A stretch of DNA of 64,000 bases, from positions 16,726,589 to 16,790,588 of the forward strand of contig CM072888.1 in NCBI GenBank assembly GCA_037013685.1. Reading direction: 5' to 3'. The translations under genes and the position numbers were made by a program. Below the pieces are notes generated by a model. That model saw only the letters and a list, made by a program, of their open reading frames with translations. It was not told the DNA's origin and ran no database searches. Shown here in pieces: positions 11,533-24,997 of the stretch (its first letter is position 1; each line of letters begins with the position of its first letter). Source of the stretch: Acridotheres tristis (lineage: Eukaryota; Chordata; Aves; Passeriformes; Sturnidae).

Positions 11533-14500
11533 GTATTTCTTGTGTTTTTAGTACATGTGTCCAGTTGTTTGACTGAATGACTGTGAAGTGGGTCTTGTCT
11601 CTGTGAATAATCTGATTATTATCATCTGTGTGGCAGCAAGTTCTAAGGTTAAGGTTACAGGATAATAATGTCATTTTTTTACCTTGTCAACCTGCCCCAT
11701 TTCTCTCAGACTTGACAAAAATTTGGGACAAAATCGCTGAGCCAGAAAGTGGAAAAAAATACAATAGAGATCTGACAAGATTCATCTGGCCATCTGAATG
11801 AGCAGGACAGTATGGAGATGTGCAAGTGAAGAATGCAAAGCTGCTACTCACAGAGCTGTCTCCAGACCAACTGGATTTTGCTTACAGCATGATACTCATG
11901 TTGCTGACACCTGCATATCCTTAGTTTTCCTTCTTCCCCTTTTACACTTTTAAATTTAGAAGCAATTCAAAATGGTAACACTCTACATGAGGGAGAAGGT
12001 AGGATTGTAATGAAATGCAGAGTGTCTCACAGAGAGATCTTGAAAGGAGGAGAGTGCTGCAAACAATGCATGAACATAACATCCCATGAAGCTCACCCAG
12101 GTCTGGCCTGACTTTCATAGGTTTTCATTGTGTTTGATGTGAACAAAGTCAAGCCCCAGCATTCTGGAAAGATCTGGAAAAGCTTTTCAAGAGTGGGACC
12201 TCAGGTTATTTTATTAATCCTGTCACCTTGCCTTATAGCATTTGCTCCAGTGTATTTTTATATAAACCTGTTTGTATACTGTAGGTGAGTTAATGCTGCT
12301 TCAAGAAATGTGAATGTTTTACCTTCTAATCTCTGTCTTGTGCTTGTGAATGTTGATACTGTTTTTATGGGTGGTTGATCATTATTTATATGTATATGTG
12401 TAACACACATAAATGAACTCTATGTTTCTGGAGAAATTTCCTGCAAAATTCCACTTGCTACAGTTGGTACTGACTTTATTTTGTGAGCACATATTTCATT
12501 TAGCAAATGGGATGGTCTGGTTTTCTAGAGCATTAGAAATAAAGCAGTACCCCTCTGTGCTGATAGGCTCTGTTCCCTTTGGAAAATGTCACAAGAGAAA
12601 GTCACCTTTTCCCTTCCAAGTACATTAATGGATAAAGACGAGTTATGGAGTTACCCATCCCTTGTCTGGGATCCTGGAGAAAGCAACTAGCAGGCATTTG
12701 AAGGAATTAAGGAAAGTTTGCAGCATGGGGATCACTCTCAAACTAGCTACCTTGTTTACTGCTACCACTGGAAATGTGGTGAAACTGCTTTGACTCTGGG
12801 GTGCACAGTCCTGTTGGGGACATGGGGTGCTACCTGATCCATGGCTGTCCTTTCCACTGGCTGCACAGGCATTCTCCACAGAGCTCTTGCTCTTCTGTCT
12901 TTTTTCAAACAGTAGTGATTGGTGAGTTTAATGCACCCTACAGAAAGCTTGGCCTTGGTAGAATACAGCCTGAATACTCTGCAAAAACTTCAGCTTACCC
13001 TTAATTTCAAGGACTCCTTTCCTTTCACTTGGAAAGGTTGTTTGCGTGTTTAAAAGATTAGTCATGCACCTACTTCTTCAGTAGATGAAAACTCATGAGA
13101 GCTCATTGCTTGAGCTGTTAAGTATGGATATGGACAAATCTGGTACATATATTGAGGAGGACAGTCCTGTAAAAGAGGGCTTGAAGAATGAATTAGATGA
13201 CCTAATTGAACCTTTCCAGCTCTGCTTTGTACTATATGGAGGTAAAGTAATGTATCTCGACATATTTTCATACAGTATGCTTCCATTTGGAAAATTGTGT
13301 GGCTAAAGTCATCAGAAAATCTAGTGAGGAAGAGGTGGTCTGTAATAGCAACTAGATGTGGCTGCAGATAGTCCTGTTACAGGCTGCTCATCCTTTACCA
13401 GGAAGTGAAATGTCTGGGCTGGCTGAGGGAATTTAGCACAGACTTTTCAACAAATCTTAAGTGGTGACACCCCGGGCTCCATAAAGTCAGTGGAACATGG
13501 GAAGTCACTGGGACACATGACATTGATGGCAGAGAAACAGTGTTCAGCTTTGCTGACATGATCTCCTCGTGCTGATCCCATTATTGTGAAGAGCATCCCT
13601 GGCTGAATTTGGCTCACAGGGCTGGAAGTGTACCTTCAATTCTGTGCTCCCTAGACAAAGGAAGGTGCAGTTTGAAGTTTGTGCGAGAGATGTCCAGGAA
13701 TTGTGAATATCAAAAGTGCTATTGAGGAAAGGTGGTTTTTTGGAAAGAGGAGGGTGACCTGAGAAGATAATAATAGCTAAAATCAGTCTTACTGTTTTCT
13801 TTGGGCTAACCAATTTAAGTAGCCATGACAGAACTCCTTTAGCGATTGGATTGTATAAAGTCCTCTTAAGCCCAAAATAAATTACTGTAAATAAATATAC
13901 AAAGTGGAGGTAGAAATTTTGCAAATTATTCAAACATAAAACTGAGAATGCATTATCAGATTATCATCTCATCTCTTTGGGTACCTTTAAAACAAACATG
14001 GATTTAATTTGTTCATTTTCACAGTATTTGTTGAGTTAAAAGCTCAGGGATTTTATTTACTCGAGACAGAGGTTACAAATGCTGCTTCTTTTGTTTCAAA
14101 TGTGGTAAATTATCTTTTTTTTTTGTCTCAAAAATCCAGCAAGAACCAACCTGGCAGGTGACACTATGAACGCATATTAATGTAATGACTGGGCAGTTGC
14201 TGGAAGATTTTTCAGTGATGGTGATAATTAAGAAACTGCTAAGTGGGTTTTAATTTGTGATACTAATTAATAGTCAGCTGAGACTGAGCTGACCAAGGTG
14301 TATATAAAGGTGGCAGAGTGGCCTCAGCAAGGTGCCCTATTGGCAAAGAGGGGTGGCCCTCTGGAGAGCAGAGATCTACATGTCCTGTGCCCACCTTTCT
14401 GAAGCTCTTGCACTCTGTTTTGGGAAAGGGATGGAAAAGTCATCATGTGGGAGAATGAGTCACAATGGGTGATGTATTTGATTAGCATAGCTTGGTTTGG

Positions 14501-17500
14501 TGGCTGGTCTGTGATGTAAGCTGGTATGAATTTTATTTAATTTTTTCAGAATTTATGTTTGTTCTATTTCCAAAAGTTGTTGTCCTCAAACTGAAGCACT
14601 AGAATTGTAGAAAAACAAATCACTTGCCTTTTGGGAATTGTGAAACTGGTTTGGTGTCACAGATGTCTTCCATGTCCCTTAGCAAGTGTCATGCGCTCGA
14701 TATTTCTCAGCTCCCCTACTTAAAACGCCATGGATACAATTCCCCTATCCTCTAGGAACAGAGGTGGGGTAGTAAAGGAAAAAAAAAGGCTAAGTGCTCG
14801 CATAATGTAGTAAGTGAGGCTGTATTAAAACAGAAAACTTAAACATGAGGAAAAAAATAGAGAATTTTGCTGATTTAGTAGCTGGAAACACAGGTTTTAT
14901 TAAAGGTTCATACCACACCCATGCTTGCAGTCTTTTTATCATGCACATGCACCTGATTGCAAAGTCTGAGCTCACCTGCTTGCTTCACTTGGATTTGTGG
15001 GCTGCAGCTCTGGGGCATCAGGAGGCCAATGAATTTCCCCGAAGTGCCAAACCAGAGGCCTCTTCCCACGTGGAATTGCATGATGCATTGGGATGAGGAT
15101 CTTGGAAGACAGAAATTTCACAGGGTTGCCATTCTTTTAGTTTATTTTATAAAGTCAGTATGAGTGGTTTTGAAGCCGGAGGCTGGTGAATACAACAGAT
15201 TGACAGCAAACAAATGGCAGCTTTGGGGAAAGGGTGGAAGGAGGCAGCAGAGAGCTGCCTTTGCAGCATCTTCCTCATCTAATGGAGTTTGCTGCTCTTG
15301 GCTCTTGGTTCCTGCATTGTCTGAGCTGCCCTGTAAATCAGATTGCCCTGTTTTGTAATTCTGCACTGGTCTGGATAGCAAATGGCAAAGATTATGGAGG
15401 TGCCACCTGCTCCTTGGTAATTACAAGACCTTCTGGGTACAGGTGTCATCAGAGCCATGCATGAAGCCAGTGCTGAAATGATGGCAGGCTCGTGGTAGGA
15501 GACAGTGGCAAGTGGTTGCAGAGTTGTCCTTCTGATTCTCCTGGAAATTTTCTAAACTCTTGTTGGAAACGTGGGCTGTTTGAATTGCTGCACTAAGCAA
15601 AAAATGAAAGGCTTTCCTCAGAGGATTCAAGGCATTAAGTTTAGACCTGAGCAGAATTTTTTTTTTCCCTTTGCTAACCTAGTAATTCTCATCAGATAAA
15701 AGGTGCATCTGGGACTTAGCCAGTACTATTTAAAGTGGATTAATTCTCTTTGTCCTACTTCTCTCTTGCTTGCATGATTGGTCCCAACTTCCATGAAGAC
15801 TAAACGAAAGAAACTTGCAGCTCTGAGAGGGAGCACAAATTGAATTATGCCGTGTTTGCTTGTGTTCTTGTTGCCCCTGTGACAAGAAAGATTCTAACCT
15901 CCATTTATACAAAAAAGAGGCAAATTAATGAAGGTTTTCAAGTTCCTTGTTTGGTGACTTAATTGGCTGTATGACAAAGAGCTCTGCAATGTGTGTCAAA
16001 CAACTCTGAGAGTTCTCTGATTATTTGTGCATTGCTTGACTCCTGATGCTATTCTGCACAGCCTGTCAGGCGAGGTATCGTTGTTAAAGTGGCTGGAATA
16101 AATTGGCTAGCAGTGAGCATACAATGTTGTATATTAACTATAGCTACAGGGAGTACTTTTAGCTGCTTTTTCAAGAGATCGAGATGTTTGCCCATCAGCA
16201 TCAAAGTGCCTAAAACTTTCATTTAATATAATTAAAAGGACATCTGAAAGAAGTGTGACTTGCAGTGAGCTTCTGTGGTTTGCTAGCCCTTTGTTAAAAC
16301 TCTGTGAACTTAATATACTTCACAGCTTGAGAAACCTGCACTTGATTTGTGTCAGCAAGAGTGAAACTAGAAATCCTCACCCTGCATGTTTCTGCTGTGG
16401 TGAGCCCGTTGTTAGGGGAGAGGAGGATCAAAGGCAGCAGCCTTGGGTTTGTGACCAGACTCCAAAATTCATTGCATAAATGTTAAAAAGGAGGGTGACC
16501 CCATGTTCATCCACCTACAACTCAGCTACACCTATGGTTAGGTTCTTACATGGCAAAGCTGAGAAAAAAAAGTCTAGTAGTTTCTGTGTTGCTCTGTGCT
16601 TACTCTCTGCTTGAGTCTGAGTCACTCCTGGTATCTGGTGTCACTGGTAAAAAGTCTGGATATAAATTGCCATGGGGGCAGCGGGAGATGTCCCTTTGAT
16701 TTCAACTGCTGGAGTAAAGGATGAGTCTCACAGACTCCCCAGGAGTTTCCTTGAAGGCTGTGGATATTCTGTCAAAGAGGCATTTCTGATATGTGGCCCA
16801 TTTTCCTTTCTTGCTACAGCCTTGCTCACTTCCCCAGTGTAATTACTGTAGCAGTTGCTTGTATGGTTCCAAATCCCAAACAGTAGGGCAGCAAATACAG
16901 ATGATTCATAAATGCAGCTCTCAGCTTATTCTGCGGGGAAGATCTCATTAGATGAAATAGATCGTATGTTATTTCCTTCTTCCCAATCAATTCCTTTTAT
17001 TTCAGTCCTACGGATGCCTTCTGACCTTAAAATATTCTTCCTCGTATAGTAAGTAAAGCAAAACCACAACCTGTAATTTGTAACCTTGTTCTGTTTCTCA
17101 TATCGCCTATTATTTTTTGCATGCTCCCATTAGGAGATTATTGGTAGTTCAAGGCCAAGATTGCAAACCTTGCATACCTAGTAAAAGACCATTAATTCCA
17201 TAGTTAAGCATTTTGTAGATGGCCTAATTTTAATAAAGGTCAGTGCCTTTCTTCTCACTACAGTGAGTTCTCAGCACTGCTGGAATTCAGGCCGTTTCTG
17301 AGTCAGTGCAGTCCTGTAGCCACAGCATAAACATTTGCTGTATGGTTGAAGAGAAAGGGTTGCATGCTCTCTTGGGAGCCTTTGTTCTCCATCTGTGGAG
17401 CAATTTTAGAAATTCCTGTGCATGGTCATGGGAAGTTCTCTTCTTGCTTTTGCCATGAGTATTAGGCTTTGTCTCAGTTCACCAAAACTGATACCATCTG

Positions 17501-20500
17501 TTGCCAATCACCATTCTGGTACCAGATGTAGGCTAGTGCTTCTGGTTTACTATTCAAGGCAGAAGCAAAGATTAGCAGTACGTATTCAAATTACTTACTT
17601 ATTTTGAAGCACTCGCTGTGGCTGAGCTCCTTTCAGTCTGAATGTGTTTGTCCATTCCATTGAATACTACAACAGTTTTGTGATGACCGTGTTGCTTTTC
17701 AAAAAACATTAGACAGTGTCTGGGCTTCCCTGTAAAAAATTGTGTCCTTTGTGCTTACTGATGCTTCGACCAGAGATGAATTTTGATTTTGAATTAAAAG
17801 AATAAATGGCAAGGAAAAAAAAAAATCATCCAAGAGTGAAGTGCCTTGTCAGACAGATTTGAAGGCACTTTTCAGCTAAGAAGTAGGATTTAATGCCATC
17901 ATGTAGCCAAATGACATTTTCCTTGTTTAGGAAGCTGAAGAAATGACATGTGCATCTCTTTTTGTCCTGAAGTCCCACACAGCAGATGACTGTAATCATT
18001 TGATTGATGACCCCTGTGTGGTGGGATTGAGGTGCTGTTCATTTGCCACTCTAAAAAGACATGTAATTACCTGAGCTGGTCTCTTTCAATGCAATAACCT
18101 TTCCAGAAGTATTTGTGTTCCCGCATCCATACTTTCATAGTGGTCCTCCCTTCCTACTGTACCAGGTACATGCAGAGTTAATGGGAGTTTCTCTCATACT
18201 GGTGGTTTTTCTGGCCAGAGGCAAGAATCAAACAACTTCCAGCAGAACTTGTCGTCAATGGCATTGATTGTGCCTTTAACTCAATTAGTTTGGAGGCTTG
18301 CAAATATTGATAGCTTGAGGAACGGGTTTGTTTTAGCAGTAGGTGTTTAATATGAATACAGAGCAAAACCAGCTATTCTTCAGCAAGGGGACAAGTAAGC
18401 TTTTTCCAAGTGCCATTGCTTTCCAGGCGGAGAAAGGGAAAAAAGAGCATAACATTGTGATCATTGTACTATATTAACATTTTAGTGCATCTGCTCTCTG
18501 ATGGGTTTTTCATTTGCACTGTGAAGTGAACCCCTTCTGAAAGGGGTTTTGTACTTCTGTTCCTCTGCTGATTTGCCATAAAACCTCAAGCTGTTATAAA
18601 AAGTGGGCTAGTTAGGTGTTTTTGTTTTCAAATAAAGACAAGGCATTTGTTTGGGAGCAGTGTGGGGAGACCTGAGGCAGGAGCAGAAGCTCAGGCCATG
18701 AGCACGGGCTGGGGCTGTGCCTGTGTGATTGCACTCTGCAGGTTGAGCACTGCTGTTCTCAGGAAGGGTGAGCAGATCTCTATGGATGAGTCTGTGCTGG
18801 CAAACACCTTTGGCACAGGGATACCAAAGCACTGCTTTCTTCATGCACCAGCCATGATTTTAGCCTAGCTATGCAAAGCCTCGTGGCTGTAGCTCCTTAT
18901 ATACTAATTTTTGAAAGTGCACTGCATGAGATATTCCTGTGAGATCAAGGAAGTGTTAACAGTATGAGACAAAGCTTTAGAAGTTACAAAATTCAGATGT
19001 TTTAATTAGAGATGCCATTGCAAAAGTGGTACTTCATTGGCCATGTCACTGTCCTCGTTCTCCCAAAAGTGCAATAGGAGGTAGGTTCTGGATAGAAGTT
19101 TCATGCTAAATAAAGTATACTCTGTGTTCAGTCTCTTCCTAAGAAGATCTTCTTCTGTAAGGAAGGACAAACTGCATATTTGAAAATTTCTCAACAGAAG
19201 GATTCAACCAGTATCCCCTGTAGGACCTGCTGGTATTCACCTGCCATAAAGCATTATTTTCTCCAGCTGTAGGTTTGCTGAGATTTTTGATCTTCCATCA
19301 GCTGCTCAGCAAGAGGCCAAAATGAACAATAAGGTTTTAAAGAGATCCCAAGTCTAGGAGAGCTGCTGGTTTTCTAAGGTTACGGTTGCTGTACTTAAGC
19401 ACTGTAGCACATTGCAGTCTGGTGCCAAATTTGGCAATGAGCTGGGTACCTCTAACATCTCCTAGTGATTTTCAGTGTTGAGTCCCAGTCAAAGAGAGAT
19501 TTTACATTGCAAAATCTGTTTTTATCAAAGAATGGTGTCTTGGATGCTGGTACAGTGAGAGAAGAATAAATAGATGTGGTATCACTGGATATATACAGAG
19601 TTCAAACCTAGGTTTAAACTGTGTGCCATATAGCCAGGTAGTCTCACCAAACGTTTCTAGAGGGAGAGAATGAACAAGCAAAATTCAGTTTAATGAAATG
19701 TAGCAGCTGTCACAAAGGAAATCAATGGGATATGTACAACTGGCCTTTTAGTAATGCATAATTACTGTAAGGCTTCTAATTAGTTTCCTTTTTACAATGC
19801 ATCTTTTAATACCAATTTGTAAATGTCTAAGAAGGAAGATTTACATTTTGTTTCTTTTTTGTAACCTCAGGATAGAACCAAGAAATCATGAGCACATGCC
19901 CTTATTTGGGAAAAGCCTCCCTCTGCAATTTATTAACATTTATTTGCATTGAACATACAGTCTGTGGTTCTATATAACCACATAATGAAAGGTATCACCG
20001 TCATGGGATTTGTCTTCTGTGCTCAGCAGGGTCTTGCTCTTCTCTCAATGTCCAATTGTAGTCACTGCTGGGGACATGAAAAGTCCACTGTGTCTAATAT
20101 TCTGTGACCCAGGATGGTTGCTCTTTACAGGCTGGTAATTAGAGGGTTTGGCTTTGCATGTATAGATACTCTGACATCACAGAGAGCATGAAGCTGTGCA
20201 TCTCAGCACAGAAAGTCTGCCTTCTGGGCTTCCTTCTGCCATGCCCTTCCTCCCTCATTTGATCTTAGCCTACAAATAAGAGAGCTGTGCTTTATGAAAG
20301 CTTTCTCTTGGTCCAATTTGAGTTACTTTTGTCCTTCTGGTGCATCTGTGTGCTTGTGCTCTCTAGTCATTCAGTCTAAGCGACCACAGCATTGGTCTGG
20401 TGCCATGCTATGCATGGTGTTGAGATATGTTTGGGCTTCAAGCCCCACATTTTTATTTTGTAAGCTCAGCTGAGCTGCTTTTGGAAGAAGGATCAAGCAG

Positions 20501-23500
20501 AGGAAGAAAATAAAACCATAGGAGAGGTAGTTCTTTAGCTTTGGAAGCAAGGGCAGGTCTTCAAGTGAGGTCATGCAGCATTCTTTCATAGATGCTTGGT
20601 TCTTTATGAATAGGTATAATCTCATGTGATTTTGGGCAAAATGGGAATAATCCTTGGGGTAGTTTCTCCTACTTTCAGTGGGAAGAGAAACTAGAGAGTA
20701 TCTGGGCTCCATACTTGGCTGCATGTTAAATGCTAGAAGTGGGGTGGGATGAAACTATGTCAGAACTTTCCTATCTCCAAGTCCCCACCTTTATCAGGAT
20801 CCCCAGGGATCTCAGGTAAAACCTATCAAGCCATCAGCTCCCAAGCACACCTATCCCATGCCTTCTTCATTTTGAAAGTTCTCTCTCAGGGCTAACCCAC
20901 CTCCAGCTGGTCACTGAGAGGCTTTCCTGGAGGTTTGGCACAGCTGTTTCTTCTAAGCTGGAGCTTCATCAGACCACAGAGTCGTTGGACCAGGTGCCAA
21001 AGCCATGTAAATCACAAAGGCTCAGCTTAAATATAAAGACACAGGCCTACCCTTGTCACGTGTGCCTGCTTTCCCACAACTCCCCTGCCCAGCTTTTCCC
21101 AGTTGGCATCTCTGTCTCACTAGGCACTGTTGCTATAACAGCTGTTTTGTTTCATTTAAACACCTACCTCAGCTCCTGTCCAAAATGCAAACATTTCATT
21201 AGCACCTCATCTCCTTGGCTTCAGCCCACAGCACTCGGCCATAATGAAGTGCTGCACTCAGAAATATAATGTGGGGAACACTTGATTAATGCACTGAGAC
21301 AGGTGAGGGGAATGACCCTCTGGGAAAAGCTGGGGACTAAATTAATCTCGGATGCAATGCCAACAAAGACAGTCTACCAGCTTTGTTCAGATACATGATA
21401 AGGATGTGACCCAAAGTCCTTGGAAATCTTCCTGGAGCTTTTGTGTTTGACCCCAGACCCAAAGTGTTGTGAAGTGGCTGGTTTCAGGTTAGTCACTTCA
21501 AGAGGATGATACTCAGCTTCGGGTGGGGAGTGCACGTGGTGCAGGAAGCAGTACATTAGGCTTAACTGGTGTTCTCTCTCAAACTTGCTTGCACACATAT
21601 GTGCACATTTAAAACAAAAGAATGAATGCATTAGAAAAATATTTTTTCTGGGGGAAAGTCTTTGCAGCAGATGTTTCAGTGTAACACAAATATTTCAGCA
21701 TCTGTTTCATGTTCTGATGAATAGACATTACCTTTCTGTCCAGAGCCAGGAGCTGGATCTGCTGCAAAGACATTTTCCACCATTCCGATATTGATAAAAG
21801 TATGCAGGACGTTGTTTTAGCAGAGAATTTAAGGCACCAGTAGGAGCTGAGCTAAAATGAGGTAAGGCAAATTTTGTGGTAACATTGAAAGGGGAGAAAA
21901 ACCCTCATTTTCTGTTCTCCAGGCGTAAAAGGTCTTTACAGGAAAACACCGTGTTGTGTAGCAGCTGCACCACAAAATAATCAAGCTTGTTGGTCACTGG
22001 AAAAGAGTACCACCTATTTTTTTGCCTGTGAAGAGATAAGCTACCAAATGATACTACAAATTCTAAAACACAGAAAAAGTATCAGATTTAAATGCGATGG
22101 ATTTTTCCATCTCTTTTTGACTACTAATTTCAACCAGTTTGTTGTATGTACTTCGTAAATGTATTAAGATAATTTTTAGACTATTCAGGAAAATCAGTTT
22201 AAGAATCAGTTTAAAAAAATTCCTTTATTGTTATCAAGTTCCACTTAAAACCAAATGAGTGAGGCATTCAGCTTATGGGATAGGAGAGGTTTGGCATAAG
22301 AACAAATGAGTTAATTGACCATGAATAAATGTAACTGTGAAAGTAGGAGCTTTGTGCTGTCAGAGCAGCCCAATTATGGTGCAGTCTCCCAACAGGAAAC
22401 CTGATGGTGAGAGAAACCTTCCAAACTCAAAGAAGATGTCTTTGCTGGGACTAGCAGTGCCAGTTCTAGCTGTCTTTGATTCCCCTCAAACCTTGCTGTC
22501 ATTGAAATGTTTGTTAAGGTCACATGGATATAGCAATAAATTCTACTTCGATGTGGTTGAATCTCTCATTGCTCATTTGCACCTGAGCGTGACTGGTGAG
22601 TGAGTCAGGATTCTCTGTGCCACACATTGCCATTGGAACACTCCTCCTGGGGAGTGGCTATGCCACAGCTTCTTTCCACCCAGGGCTTTAGCAACAGTTT
22701 CAGGAGTAAATACTGAAGTATTCCCGTGACAGTGAGCCCATGGGGCACACTTTAGGCTTGGAAAATGTTGAAGTCCCATGGGATTGTCATCAGCTTGCAG
22801 AGCAGAGGTGTGGGTTTGATGCCTATGTGCTCAGCATACAGAAAATTATTATGAACAGCAATTTCATCTTGAAGAGGAGGTTGGTTTCTGCAGTCAGCAT
22901 ATAGCTGGCAGTGGAGGTGTTTCTCTGTGGGGTAGGTCTGCCTGGTGACTAGACTCTAACCAGCTGAAGAAAGCATGATCATAAGTAGCTTATTTTTTAT
23001 CCTTTTCCTTAGCACAGTCAGTTCTATCAACTGGTACAGCTGGTCTCATTAAAAACTGTTAGCTGAAAAGTGGTTGAGTCAGCTCTGGTTAGTAATGAAG
23101 CGGAGGGTTTAGGATAGGAAAAGCCTTCAGTTTGGGTAAATTCTACTGCAATAATTTTGCAGTACATGAGACCAGTACAGTTTCGTGTGATCCTGTGTGT
23201 GCATCCAGATTAACCTGTGTAAAGTTATCCACGGGAGAGCTCTTAGTGTGTGTCAGTGCAGTGCAGAAGGTGCACTGTAGGAGGGACTGAAGCAGTTTCT
23301 GCAGGGCTGACTCCTTCCTGAATGCAGAAATTTGAAATGTAGTGTCTTATCTAAATCTCTACGGGCACCTGCTGCTGCTCTGGATGAAGGGGTGTAACTC
23401 AGCTATCTCTGTGTCTTCATGGCTGCCTGATAGAGGTTATGTGGTGGGAAATGTTTTAGGGAGCATAACCTTTGCAGATATTAAATACTTTCCTTGAGTG

Positions 23501-23875
23501 TCCCAGCCCTTCTCTTTAGTTCTGGTGCTGCAAATAAGTTTTTCCTGCCTGTTTCCTTAACCGTCATCTTCCTCCTACCCCTCCTTCCCCACCTGCCCTA
23601 GTTCCTTCTTTTTCCAAGCCCAGAGCTGATGATTATGGAAGCAGAAAAGCACCATTCCCAGGCTGCCTTTGTAATAAAATCAGTATCTCCTCCCTGTCCC
23701 ATCTGATGGTATGAAAGTTGTCCTGCTCCACTGCAGGCTGCCCTAATGGGTGGGGGAAGGAGATGCTGCCGTCCCCCTGTAAACAGATGTGTGTGGAGGA
23801 TAGGAGTAAGCATATGTCAGAGGTCTCTGGTGCTTTAGGTGTGCTGGATCCTCACTGCATCCCTCTGCCTTGCAG
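11533..23875 (+). other. 12.3-kb intron, mostly unannotated
   Basis: No exon, RNA gene or clear interspersed repeat was recognised. Observed details are an 8-bp perfect stem-loop at 18529-18548 (AACCCCTT, loop CTGA, AAGGGGTT) and scattered A- and T-runs. An unexplained 73-codon frame at 13085-13306 is discussed in the findings. Confidence 0.7.
18529..18548. repeat. Perfect 8-bp inverted repeat with 4-nt loop
   Basis: AACCCCTT at 18529-18536 and AAGGGGTT at 18541-18548 are exact reverse complements separated by CTGA. The trailing T-run at 18547-18550 is only four bases long. It lies deep in an intron, and its function, if any, is unknown. Confidence 0.85.
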
Positions 23876-24059
23876 GCCATGGTGGAGACGGTGAACAACC
23901 TGCTGCAGCCTCAGGCTCTGAACGCGTGGAGGGACCTGAACGCGAGCGAGCAGCAGCGTGCGGCCACCAAGCTGCTGGACACGGTGGAGGACAGCGCCTT
24001 CGTGCTGGCTGACAACCTGCTGAAGACAGACATCGTCCGCGAGAACACGGACAACATCC
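23876..24059 (+). CDS. ADGRL3: ADGRL3 exon: GAIN subdomain A helices (61 1/3 codons)
   Basis: The acceptor TTGCAG ends at 23875 and the donor GTAAGG starts at 24060. The exon enters in phase 0 and leaves in phase 1 after a lone C. It begins AMVETVNNLLQPQALNAWRD and ends with LLKTDIVRENTDNI, matching the helical GAIN-A segment of ADGRL3. NASEQ carries an NAS sequon. The split codon C|AG joins to the next exon as Gln, where I recall Lys in mammals. The exon is GC-rich, with CpGs in ACGCGTGG and ACGCGAGCG, like the exon at 8500. Confidence 0.97.
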
Positions 24060-24874
24060 GTAAGGGACACATCCCGTCGGTACCCAGAGCAGCCGGTGGA
24101 GGAGTGGAGGATGCGAAGCCCGGCTTTGCTCACGTTCTCCCTAGATTAATTGGAGAGTGATTTGTTAGATATGTCTTGGGCCTTTGTCTGAAGGACTTCA
24201 AAGTCTTTCCAAAAGAGCCTAAAGGAATAAGGCAGCTCTCTTCCCTTGAAATCCCATGGAAAATGAGCACCCGACCAGCCTGTATTACTCCCGGCTTTGA
24301 GGGTATAATCTGGGCTAGAGCAATGAGAGCGCTGCTTCACTGGGGGATTGCTCATCGTAAGGCAGTTGTGTTTCATTTCATACAAATTTGTGTCTTTATT
24401 CAGCTGATTGTTGATTTTAATTAAAAAACAAGCATGATGGAAAGCACCAGCACTCCCACTGTGCATATGTAAAATGAGAACAACTCTTCTTTCTATTTCC
24501 ATGAATACAGATCCTGAGCACTGATAACATTTACAGAAAGTACCAATCGCCAGTGGCAAAGAACTAGTATTCTCAGATTTTCATTTTAACTGTTGTCCTT
24601 AATATCCTGAGGTTCTTGTTTACAAGAACTGGTTGTCTTTTGTCTTCCACAGAGAGTAGAATTTATTTGCACTTTTTTAAAAATTAAATTTAAAACTTCT
24701 TCAGGGCAAAGATTTAAAAAGAAATAGGAACCCAAACACATTCTAGCATCCAGCATTGTAAGTTGATTCCCCTCCTCTCAGCTGGTCTGGAACACCATTT
24801 TGCAGCTTGGAAATACTGTGTTGAAGATTATTTCAGCAGATTTTTTTCTTAGTGTCTGTCTCTCTTGCACACAG
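24060..24874 (+). other. Short intron (815 bp)
   Basis: The intron has donor GTAAGG and acceptor CACACAG. It contains AT-rich sequence and a T-run near 24841. No repeat or exon was recognised. Retention would add a stop at 24158-24160. Confidence 0.9.
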
Positions 24875-24997
24875 AGCTGGAAGTTGCGAGACTAAGCACA
24901 GATGGGAATCTGGAAGATCTGAAGTTTCCTCAGAACATGGGCCATGGGAGTGCCATTCAGCTGTCAGCAAACACCTTGAAGCAAAATGGTCGAAATG
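24875..24997 (+). CDS. ADGRL3: ADGRL3 exon: GAIN subdomain B strands (41 codons)
   Basis: The exon is 123 nt, phase 1 at both ends, with acceptor CACACAG ending 24874 and donor GTAGGT from 24998. The product reads [18 protein letters not shown] and continues through [20 protein letters not shown] to RNG. This is the latrophilin GAIN-B block, with the conserved SIQLSANT-type core. It belongs to the extracellular fragment that folds against the GPS strand. Symmetric phase means skipping would keep frame but remove core beta strands, so I expect it to be constitutive. Confidence 0.97.
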
